Part shown: piece by piece, positions 17,003 to 23,933 of the stretch
Numbering within the stretch: the first letter of the stretch is position 1
How the letters are laid out: each line of letters starts with the position of its first letter
Assembly: GCA_965660145.1 (NCBI GenBank)
Contig: CBFHYX010000004.1
Coordinates: 124,001 to 188,000 of the forward strand
Reading direction: 5' to 3'
From: JABURQ01 sp029243145
GTDB taxonomy: Bacteria > Planctomycetota > Planctomycetia > Planctomycetales > Planctomycetaceae
Length of the DNA: 64,000 nucleotides
Position numbers and translations under genes: made by a program
Notes under the pieces: model-generated
Databases searched by the model: none
The model's input: only the letters and a program-made list of their open reading frames with translations
What the model was told of the DNA's origin: nothing

Positions 17003-18064
17003 TGCCATGATCGCTCCGCGAATGTCTCCCGCCTGCTTGTTCTCTTCAGCAGTTTTTCCCCAGTAGAAACTCACCCAGCCATCGGTGAACTCTTGGGATC
17101 CTTCGATAAATTCGTTCATTTCTTCGAGAGAACATTTGAGCGGGAACATCTCTTCAATCACAAGTAGTTTTCCGATGTCGTAAACCTTGAGCGCTTTGAG
17201 TGATCCTTCAATGTCCCCTTTTTTTGGGTAGAAGTGAACCGCTACGAAATCGAGCGGTTTTCCAACGACGGGATCGTGAAACAATGGTTTGGCGTTCGGC
17301 CAAGTGTGCGCCCACGGAATCGCACCCACCGTGATCATCGTCCGCTGGTCAACATTTCGAATTGACTTCGTCAGACGTTCAATCCAGGCCTTGGCAATCT
17401 CTTCTCGGGAGCGTTCACCGGGGGTGAGAGTGATTCGTTGGACAAAATGCTTTCCACCGAGTTCTCCCGCCAACCATCCTGCTTGTGGATCGGCTCCACC
17501 GATGATCGGTTCATTCATTAGGTCATAGCAAAAGATGGCAGGGCTTTTCTGGCAGACTTTGGAGATTTCTGCCCAAAAACGAGCCTGCGATTCCCACCGC
17601 ATGGTCTCGTTCAGGTCGTCATACCAGCCAGGCACATCCTGCTTGTGATAACAGCCAAGCCCCGTGATATCGAGATAGAGTTTCGTCTGTTCCGCGAGTG
17701 AAATCAACTTTGCCAATTTCTTCAACTGATGGGGATTTGGTTGGTCGGCAGTCTTCATAAATTTCGCGAATTGTAAATGAACCCGCACCACGTTGCAGCC
17801 GAGCTGTTTGATCTCCTGGAAATCGTCAACAATCGTCTCCCATTGGTCGTGCCAATAATCTTCCAGCAACAATCCATCATGATTGTGGTCGTAATTGACT
17901 CCCCAGACGACGAACCTGTCTCCCGTCGTCGCACCGACAAAATGAGAGCCATCATCACTCACTCGAATTGGTTCTAGCTGAGTTTCCGATTCGTTGGCAA
18001 ACAACGACACATTCAAGACCATCGGTAGAATGAGAAGCATGAGGTTTGTTATGAAATTCTTCAT
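16955..18064 (-). CDS. Secreted GH5-like cellulase family glycoside hydrolase
   Basis: A 369-residue glycoside hydrolase of the clan GH-A (TIM-barrel) type. A signal peptide covers about residues 1-24. The catalytic acid/base is E185 in DLMNEP, and the nucleophile is in LLVIEEMFP (E304/E305) on the predicted strand 7. The conserved AVHFYP comes before it, and FYWG near the C-terminus corresponds to the strand 8 aromatic. Such enzymes hydrolyse beta-glucans or mannans, but the substrate is not determined. Its ATG overlaps the TGA of the upstream PhoD-like gene (ATGA), so the two are translationally coupled. The last ~16 codons coincide with the antisense of a broken pilus gene, so the C-terminus is probably not native. 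Confidence 0.85.
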   Translation of the reverse strand: MKNFITNLMLLILPMVLNVSLFANESETQLEPIRVSDDGSHFVGATTGDRFVVWGVNYDHNHDGLLLEDYWHDQWETIVDDFQEIKQLGCNVVRVHLQFAKFMKTADQPNPHQLKKLAKLISLAEQTKLYLDITGLGCYHKQDVPGWYDDLNETMRWESQARFWAEISKVCQKSPAIFCYDLMNEPIIGGADPQAGWLAGELGGKHFVQRITLTPGERSREEIAKAWIERLTKSIRNVDQRTMITVGAIPWAHTWPNAKPLFHDPVVGKPLDFVAVHFYPKKGDIEGSLKALKVYDIGKLLVIEEMFPLKCSLEEMNEFIEGSQEFTDGWVSFYWGKTAEENKQAGDIRGAIMAQRGDTATFAGKIENR

Positions 18065-19929
18065 CGCGATGATTCCAATTGAGTGGCTCGGACCGCTTCC
18101 GCATATTTGAGCTTACCAGTTTTCCCATCGTAATACTGGAAGATGACTTGTGGCAGGGGATACGCGACCCACCGTTCTCCTTCGACTTCGATGGGATTGT
18201 TATAGACGTTATTCAACTGCACGATGCAATAGGTGGGGTGCAGCAGGTTTGCCCGTGGGATGTCTGGTCGGAAATGGGTTGACCAGCGGATGTCAACTTC
18301 TCGGGGACCGTATTTGAACTTGCCATTGGCGGGGCGATCTCCTTCATCCGTCATGAAGTGGTTGTTCGAGTTGCGCGGTCCTGACGCAAATTCCCAGACA
18401 TTGTCCGTGATATTACAGACAAAACTGTTATGCAGATCACCCGTTAACACAAAAACCGGCTGATGCAGTTTATCAAAGTGATCGATTAGCATTTCTCGTT
18501 CGTGATAAAACACAGTCCAGGCGTCGTCTTTATTACTGGTTCTCACTTTGCCTCCGCCGACGTGGGGAACCATGAAGTTCACAGACGATACGACAAAAAT
18601 AAAGTCGGCCTTGCTGTTGGCAACTCCTTCCATCAGCCATTTTCGTTGTTCGAGACCGAGCATCGAAATGTTTTTATAAGGATCTTTCGTGTCGTGCATC
18701 ATGCGCATACCGCGTGTGTCGCAGATGAAAAAGTCGCAATTTGCCTGTGACATCTTCCACCACGAACGCCGACCGAGCGAGTAAGAAACCTTTCCGTCAA
18801 CTTTCGCGGGAGGTTCGATTTCGAGGTGATGTGCATCGATGACTTTGACCACACGGTAGACGCCGGCATTCGGGTCGCCGCCAACACCATCGAGTGAGTT
18901 TTCATTGACGCCTGCGAGTTCACCACCCCAATGAATGTGGAGATTATTGACCTGTTCAAAATCAACCTCGGTGAAGTCGACTGATTCATCAGTGAGGACA
19001 TTGCCGTCGGCAGATACATTAGCTTGGCTGATATGCACACGTTGCGTATGAGGGTTGTGATTCGCCCAGCCGAGATAGTCATACCAGGCGCGAACTCCGA
19101 CATCACGATACACGGCACGTCGATCACGAAAACCGACAGAACCCGCTCCCCAAATGTCATTGAGAATTTCATGGTCGTCGTAGGTGAAAAAGCAGGGGAC
19201 GTGACGATGGAACTCTGTCAGGTTATGACTCTCGTTCAGATAGTTCTTGTAGTTTTCCCAAACACCCGGCATTGTGGGGGCGGCTTGAACAACGGACGGT
19301 AACGGACCGTTTGGTTCGTTGATTTGCGAAAGCCATTGGTCTGGCTTGTAGGCTCTTTGGTTTTCGTAGAGCCAATCACCATTTTGAATGGAGAAGTGAA
19401 TATCGTCAGCATGCTGGTCGAGGAGTGTCTTGAAGGTGGGAGTGCTCGGTCCGATGCCATGAGACGGGGCTTGGTTGTTCCCACAGGCGAATTCAAAACT
19501 GAAATTAAACAACCCGGCAGGATTTAAATCGTCATCGACAAGTGTGGTGGAGTCGGGCAGAGTCCGAAACGTGCCGGCTCGCCCCGTTCTCTCATGAATT
19601 CCCGGCATCACCATCTTGTACCAGTATTTTGTATTTGGTTTCAGCTCGGGCAGCTCGATCCAGCCGGTGTTGTCGGTCGTGGAAGAGGTTTGCACAAGAT
19701 CCGAAGTCATGTCGAGAGTGTCAGGCGATTCTCCATAGAGAACCGCAAATTCACCGGCAGATTGAGTGCGACCCCAGATACCAATGCTGTGAGAGGTGAC
19801 ACGCCCCAAAATAGGTCCGTGAGTCAGATGATTCTCGATAACTCGCCCGTCAGGTGCCGCTGCTCCTGCGAAAGAAGTGCAGACATAGACAGTGAGCAGA
19901 CAGAACCAAGAGCAATTGGGAAATGACAT
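18061..19929 (-). CDS. PhoD-like alkaline phosphatase/phosphodiesterase family protein
   Basis: A 622-residue secreted metallophosphoesterase of the alkaline phosphatase D type. A signal peptide leads to an N-terminal fibronectin-like domain (LPELKPNTKYWYKM, typical of PhoD). The catalytic domain has NGDWLYEN (about 183-190), TYDDHEILND and LTGDLHNSF as metal-binding motifs. The start at 19929 is chosen because GGAGAGGG lies four bases upstream and the signal peptide follows directly; the frame extends 43 codons further but without a signal. Family members release phosphate from phosphodiesters such as teichoic acids or phospholipids. It is the first gene of a two-gene operon with the GH5 cellulase, which suggests joint action on a phosphorylated glycan (inference). 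Confidence 0.87.
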   Translation of the reverse strand: MSFPNCSWFCLLTVYVCTSFAGAAAPDGRVIENHLTHGPILGRVTSHSIGIWGRTQSAGEFAVLYGESPDTLDMTSDLVQTSSTTDNTGWIELPELKPNTKYWYKMVMPGIHERTGRAGTFRTLPDSTTLVDDDLNPAGLFNFSFEFACGNNQAPSHGIGPSTPTFKTLLDQHADDIHFSIQNGDWLYENQRAYKPDQWLSQINEPNGPLPSVVQAAPTMPGVWENYKNYLNESHNLTEFHRHVPCFFTYDDHEILNDIWGAGSVGFRDRRAVYRDVGVRAWYDYLGWANHNPHTQRVHISQANVSADGNVLTDESVDFTEVDFEQVNNLHIHWGGELAGVNENSLDGVGGDPNAGVYRVVKVIDAHHLEIEPPAKVDGKVSYSLGRRSWWKMSQANCDFFICDTRGMRMMHDTKDPYKNISMLGLEQRKWLMEGVANSKADFIFVVSSVNFMVPHVGGGKVRTSNKDDAWTVFYHEREMLIDHFDKLHQPVFVLTGDLHNSFVCNITDNVWEFASGPRNSNNHFMTDEGDRPANGKFKYGPREVDIRWSTHFRPDIPRANLLHPTYCIVQLNNVYNNPIEVEGERWVAYPLPQVIFQYYDGKTGKLKYAEAVRATQLESSR

Positions 19930-20084
19930 AAAACCCTCTCCAGAGTCGAAAAACGTGACAGAATCAGGTCCAGTGAACGCCAGATCGAAGTCGAAGTCAA
20001 CGACGGATTTGAGTGAAGTTACGGAGTCTGTGAACCCGATAAAATCAGAGTGTGTCAATCTGGCACTTGGGACTGTGGAGACTC

Positions 20085-20112
20085 TTGCGTTTCGCGGAGA
20101 ATCCGTGATAAT
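20085..20112 (+). promoter_or_regulatory. Candidate promoter of tRNA-Ser
   Basis: A GATAAT -10 element (20107-20112) lies 16 bases after a TTGCGT -35-like element, and about 34 bases before the tRNA. The -10 is close to consensus; the -35 is weak. Confidence 0.4.
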
Positions 20113-20145
20113 TCATTTTGTTGGCGACGTGACTACGTCCCAGCC

Positions 20146-20234
20146 GGAGAGATGGCAGAGTGGCCGAATGCGCAGCATTGCTAATGCTGTGTTCGGGTCA
20201 AACCGGACCGGGGGTTCGAATCCCCCTCTCTCCG
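20146..20234 (+). tRNA. tRNA-Ser (anticodon GCT)
   Basis: An 89-base cloverleaf with acceptor GGAGAGA pairing with TCTCTCC and an anticodon stem CAGCA/TGCTG around TTGCTAA (anticodon GCT, reads AGC/AGU). It has a long class II variable arm and a T-stem GGGGG-TTCGAAT-CCCCC. The CCA end is not encoded in full. Its 3' end is the presumed attachment site of the island that follows. Confidence 0.95.
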
Positions 20235-20235
20235 C
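20224..20235. other. attL core: tRNA-Ser 3' end
   Basis: CCCTCTCTCCGC, part of the tRNA 3' end, is repeated exactly at 59197-59208. The match extends to 16 of 18 with flanking bases (TCnCCCTCTCTCCGCnTT). A truncated tyrosine integrase gene follows at once, the usual arrangement for attL. Confidence 0.65.
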
Positions 20236-20246
20236 CTTGTTGATTG

Positions 20247-20276
20247 CCCTTGAGTCATAACCCTATGGCTCAAGGG
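20247..20276 (+). terminator. Hairpin after tRNA-Ser
   Basis: Inverted repeat CCCTTGAG / CTCAAGGG with a 14-base loop, starting 13 bases after the tRNA, followed by TATTTGCATTT. It could terminate the tRNA transcript after integration of the island, or form part of the integrase attachment region. Confidence 0.5.
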
Positions 20277-20311
20277 TATTTGCATTTCTGAGACGCTCTC
20301 AGAGTTCCCTG

Positions 20312-20342
20312 TTTGTGGCACAATTTGTGGCATTTTGTGGCA
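20312..20342 (+). repeat. Three direct repeats TTTGTGGCA (left arm-type sites)
   Basis: Copies at 20312-20320, 20324-20332 and 20334-20342, all in the same direction, lie between attL and the integrase coding region. Two related copies occur near the right end of the island (59055-59074). Arm-type integrase binding sites are typically short direct repeats at both ends, so this interpretation is plausible. Confidence 0.5.
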
Positions 20343-20367
20343 GTGGGGTTCTCTGAAAGTTGGCTCA

Positions 20368-21198
20368 ATGGCGAAACAAACATCCTTTCGCATGGGAAAA
20401 GTTCGCGGTGATCTGCGCGGAAAAGTCTGGTATCTCACCTATCACGAAAACGGACGTCGGAAACGTCCTAAGATCGGTTCTGATCTGAAAGAGGCCAAGC
20501 AGGTCGCCTCCCAAATCAACTCCCAGTTGGAATTGGGGGCACCGTCTCTGTTGGGATTTGAGGTTCTCAGAATTGATGAACTCCAAACTCGCTGGCTCGA
20601 ACACCACGAGCAAGTGCTGCGTTCCTCTTTGCAAACGATCAACAGATACCGAACGGCTACCGACCACCTGCTGCGATTCCTGAAATCCAGCACAGTCCCG
20701 TGCACGACTTCTCATTTCCAAACTGTCCACTCTGAACTATTTGTTGGCCATCTCAGAACTCTCCAAGTCAGCCCGAATGGACACCCTAATTCTCCAAAAC
20801 GTCCCCTGATGGACAAAGGCATCAAATACATTCTGCAATGCTGCCGAAGCCTGTTTAATTTTGCCAAGAAGCATCGGTATCTGTCGCCCTACGCCGACAA
20901 TCCGTTTTCCTCGCTCGATCTGGACCGGATTCCCGTCGAAAACGTAAAAAAAGTGACACTCTTCACGGCGGATCAGGAGCGAGAGTTTTTACAGGTGTGT
21001 GATGGATGGCAATTGCCGATATTTATGACGTTGATGATGGCCGGATTGAGACCGGGGGAACTGACTCACTTACTTCTGCCCGATGATCTCGATCTGGTCG
21101 AGCATTTCTGGGCCTTCACGCGGTCTATTTCCGACTGTTACAGTTTCCAATACGCGAAAACACTATGTTTTATGGCGTTATTCGAATTGCACTGTTAA
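20368..21198 (+). pseudogene. Tyrosine recombinase (phage integrase family), 3'-truncated
   Basis: The product from the ATG at 20368 has an N-terminal arm-binding-type region (LRGKVWYLTYHENGRRKRP) and a SAM-like core-binding domain (WLEHHEQVLRSSLQTINRY ... ILQCCRSLFNFAKKHRY). The start of the catalytic domain carries the first catalytic Arg in AGLRPGELTHL. After about LLLPDDLDL the sequence no longer resembles the family, and the HxxR box and catalytic Tyr are absent. A full enzyme would need roughly 100-150 more residues. It lies directly beside tRNA-Ser and is the presumed integrase of the island, now inactive. A second fragment of a very similar gene lies at 50766-50891. Confidence 0.8.
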
Positions 21199-21497
21199 GT
21201 TTGAAATACTGTTACTGGCATCCGCCAGTAAGTGCAATTCAATCAATCGGTGAAATTGAGGATCTTCGATTCGCTGCTTCTGCGGATGGCGGACATAGTC
21301 ACTGACCAGAAACAGTTCGTTCTCGATCGCGTCGAGTTCTTTGAGGGTGAACTCGATCACCTGCGATTTTCCAGTGACTTGCTTGATTCTGTTCTCGATC
21401 TCGGGATCGAGCCGAACACAGGCCAACAGGTCGTCTTTTTGGAGAGCAGTCAGCTTGAGGAGAAGTTTTCGCTGATGGTGGGACTATGGTTTGACAT
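21178..21497 (-). pseudogene. Small conserved protein gene with a frameshift
   Basis: An ATG at 21497 has an ideal ribosome-binding site (AAGGAGG, 8 bases upstream) but its frame stops after 15 codons. Adding one A in the run of four (21466-21469 on the plus strand, TTTT) joins it to a good 3' frame reading EKLLLKLTALQKDD...ACVRLDPEIENRIKQ...SDYVRHPQKQRIEDPQFHR. The corrected product has about 106 residues, is acidic and looks cytoplasmic. I do not recognise the family with confidence. It is either a pseudogene, uses programmed frameshifting or contains a sequence error. Confidence 0.55.
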
Positions 21498-21723
21498 TGG
21501 TCGAGCCTCCTTGCGGTCGTGTTTGCGTCCCATTCTATCGACTTTGCAGTCAACTCAAGGAGTTTTATTGAGGAAAACCTTCTCCGAGGTGGGCCATAGA
21601 GAATGAAATACAGTAGTCATTGAAAATACATACACTGCAAGTCCAAGTGACTCAATCACTTCCAGTTGCGGCCAGCGGCATTCATCCGATTAATTTGGGA
21701 AATAGCAAGGTCGATTCTTAAGA

Positions 21724-21861
21724 TTCCGTTTGTCGCGTCGATGGAAATTAGCGACGCGGCGAAGGCATTTTCCGTAATTGCATCCGGTGAAAAAGACCGA
21801 TGCGGCGAAGGCAGATCCCGTAACTCAACCCGGTCGATGAAACCGGACGCACGAAAAAAGA
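21724..21861 (+). repeat. 46-bp hairpin repeat array A (three units)
   Basis: Three imperfect direct repeats start at exactly 46-base intervals (21724, 21770, 21816), each opening with TTCCGT or TCCCGT. Units 1 and 2 share GCGGCGAAGGCA. Each unit holds an inverted repeat whose arms differ from unit to unit: GTCGCGTCG/CGACGCGGC in unit 1, GCATCCGGT/ACCGATGC (one bulge) in unit 2, CCGGT/ACCGG in unit 3. Related arrays lie at 23669 and 27469. It sits just downstream of the propeller-protein gene. Confidence 0.7.
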
Positions 21862-21938
21862 ATCAAGATTGGTTTGCTCTCCGCTGCAGCTGTTTCTTAC
21901 AGCAGAAGAACGAAAGAACTCACAACCAGGCATTGAGT

Positions 21939-21962
21939 GGTACTATTATAGGGAGCAGGTCA
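21939..21962 (+). mobile_element. Isolated IS3-like terminal repeat
   Basis: GGTACTATTATAGGGAGCAG plus GTCA closely matches the IS ends at 40167-40191 and 50723-50747 (GGTACCGTTATAAGGGGGCA plus GGTCA), with a few mismatches and one gap. No transposase sequence remains beside it. The terminal TGA (read on the minus strand) serves as stop codon of the neighbouring propeller-protein gene. Confidence 0.5.
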
Positions 21963-23480
21963 CTCTGGTCCGGGAACAAATCGAAACGAGTATAAATCAG
22001 CATCCTTTAACTCAAACAGCAGCCGAATCGGTTGCCCCTCCAGCGCTGAGACATTAGCCTCCGATTTCCAAGTGACGGTTCGGGATACGGAATCACCAAA
22101 GATGACCGCACAATCCTCACGTGTGAATCCCTCGATCGGTTTCCCATCGATATCCTGGAATTCGACGTGAATCGCGCCTGCCGCCGAGGTGGAAAAGTTC
22201 AGCTGCAACTCCCCACCCGCGAAGATTAGCGGTTTGGTCAACAGACTCCCCCCTTTCCAACCGGCGGACACCGAGACAAACCCGTCTAACCGCAGTGTGT
22301 ATCGGCGGAGCGCATTTCCGTCACCATGCCAGGATCCCTCGCTGGCATACAGCGACAATTCGTTCGGTGCTCCAGATAGGGAAGACCGGGTTTCCATGGC
22401 CTGCCAAGCGATGAATTGGTGGCCGTACAACCATGTCGAAGGACGCTCAGGGCCGGGGCGGAGAAACGCTTCGTTCCAACGGTCGAAATGGACGCCGTCG
22501 CGACTGGCCATGAGTAATCCTTCCGTAAGCGATGTCCCGTAACGCAAATGGGCCGCGGCGCGAGCTTCGCGACGCTCCAATTCGGGTAATGCCCGCATCG
22601 ATGGCGACCAACCTCTTTCGACATAGCGGGTCGGAAAACCGATCAGGAGATGTGGAGCTCGAAAGTAGGGAGCGATTTGGTTGGTATAGAGATGTTCGAC
22701 GGGTGAATCCTCATACGTCAGATCTGCTTCATTGTCCCAGTCCAGAAAATCCATGGATGTGGCCGTGCGGATGGCCCGGAAGCCGGCCGGTTTCCAGACC
22801 TTGGCGGTGGTGACCCCTTTCGTGAACGTGCGAAAATAGGCGCGATAGACTTTTGCCGTGGGATCCCAGAAGGCAAGGTTTTGAGAATCGAAGGCTCCTT
22901 CCGTCACGACCGGTTCTTCGCGCATCAGCGACCAGTGGATTCCGTCTGGCGACTGAAACGCAAATAGTCCCCCTTCGGAAGCGATGCCGCCTAACGCTTT
23001 GAATCTTGATTCTGGCGGGCAATCGGGGTTCTGATCGAGAAACGGAGCAAAGTTGTGTGTTCCCAAACCGGTGAGGATAATGTTGTTCTGCTTAGAGCCT
23101 TTAAATTCATGAAGTCCCAATTCGGGCTTGGTGAAGGTGACCCCGTCCCGGCTTTCAGCGTAGCAGTAGACCTGAGGGCCGACTTTGAGTTTTCCGTCTA
23201 CGACCCCAAGTTTTGACCCGCGGTAGTAGAGGCGATACAGGTCGCCGTCACGGATGACACTGTGATAGCCGCTTCCCGCTCCCTCCCACGGGGCGTTATG
23301 CTCGATGGCGATGTTCTGAGGCACTGGATTGTGGATCTGCCGTTCCGCTTTGTCGAGCCGTTCAATGAGATGCGTGTCCACAAAGAGTTCGCGACGCGAG
23401 CCGATGTCGATTGGTTCGATGCCAGGCAAAGGCAATGTATTTGTCAGCAGCAGGAGAGTAATCAGAAATGCCGTCTTCAT
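21960..23480 (-). CDS. Secreted five-bladed beta-propeller-like protein, putative glycosidase
   Basis: A 506-residue protein with a signal peptide (about 1-20). Its sequence pattern recalls GH32/43/62/68-type propellers used in planctomycetes: YHSVIRDGDLYRLYYRG, YCYAESRDGVTFTKPELG, LAFWDPTAKVYRAYFRTF, RTATSMDFLDW and LTEGLLMASRDGVHFDRW. The C-terminal ~90 residues look like a small beta-sandwich (GELQLNFSTSAAGAIHVEF). The ATG at 23480 has GAGG 7 bases upstream and is preferred over the TTG before it. No catalytic triad can be assigned with certainty, so glycosidase function is inference. Its stop codon is formed by the end of an insertion-sequence remnant. It is flanked on both sides by 46-bp repeat arrays. 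Confidence 0.75.
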   Translation of the reverse strand: MKTAFLITLLLLTNTLPLPGIEPIDIGSRRELFVDTHLIERLDKAERQIHNPVPQNIAIEHNAPWEGAGSGYHSVIRDGDLYRLYYRGSKLGVVDGKLKVGPQVYCYAESRDGVTFTKPELGLHEFKGSKQNNIILTGLGTHNFAPFLDQNPDCPPESRFKALGGIASEGGLFAFQSPDGIHWSLMREEPVVTEGAFDSQNLAFWDPTAKVYRAYFRTFTKGVTTAKVWKPAGFRAIRTATSMDFLDWDNEADLTYEDSPVEHLYTNQIAPYFRAPHLLIGFPTRYVERGWSPSMRALPELERREARAAAHLRYGTSLTEGLLMASRDGVHFDRWNEAFLRPGPERPSTWLYGHQFIAWQAMETRSSLSGAPNELSLYASEGSWHGDGNALRRYTLRLDGFVSVSAGWKGGSLLTKPLIFAGGELQLNFSTSAAGAIHVEFQDIDGKPIEGFTREDCAVIFGDSVSRTVTWKSEANVSALEGQPIRLLFELKDADLYSFRFVPGPE

Positions 23481-23668
23481 CAAAATACCTCACAGTTGGA
23501 TGGTCGAAATCGGTGCACAATGAGATTCGGCAATACCAAACATCAAGCAGGTGGATGCGGCCGGTATCCGTCAACTCGCTGGCAGCGAATTTTCATTTCT
23601 ACCGTGAGCTTCTGGCCACAATCAAGAAATTACCGATGTTCTCGGGGCGATTTCTCGACAAAAGCGAA

Positions 23669-23806
23669 TTCCGTAACTCTAACCTCTGAACGGAACCTTA
23701 CCCGCTTGAAGGCTTTTCTGTTCTGTCACGGGTCCGATTGACCGATGACAGTTGCGTGAATTCCGTAACCTGCGTCGGTCGATGAAACCTGGTCGTTTTG
23801 TGCAAT
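23669..23806 (+). repeat. 46-bp hairpin repeat array B (three units)
   Basis: Units start at 23669, 23715 and 23761, exactly 46 bases apart. Units 1 and 3 open with TTCCGTAAC; unit 2 contains GTTCTGTCAC and GACCGATG in the same register as units of arrays A and C. Unit 2 folds as CTGTCAC..GGT / ACCGATGACAG with a 7-base loop. The array lies between the DUF4838 gene and the propeller gene, about 190 bases upstream of the latter. The rest of 23481-23933 holds nothing I recognise. Confidence 0.7.
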
Positions 23807-23933
23807 TCCCGTTTCCAACCGCGGCTCGTATTCCTCTGTCTTTTTATAGCCGGAGACCGTCCTAACGACTTCGACAAGAATAAAAAACAGATTCATTCTT
23901 GTCATGAACCTCACCTTGCAACGATCTTGTTTC

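Noticed and set aside
19929..20058. Longer N-terminus for the PhoD-like protein starting at 20058
   Set aside because: The extra 43 residues precede the signal peptide and have no ribosome-binding site, while the ATG at 19929 has a strong one.
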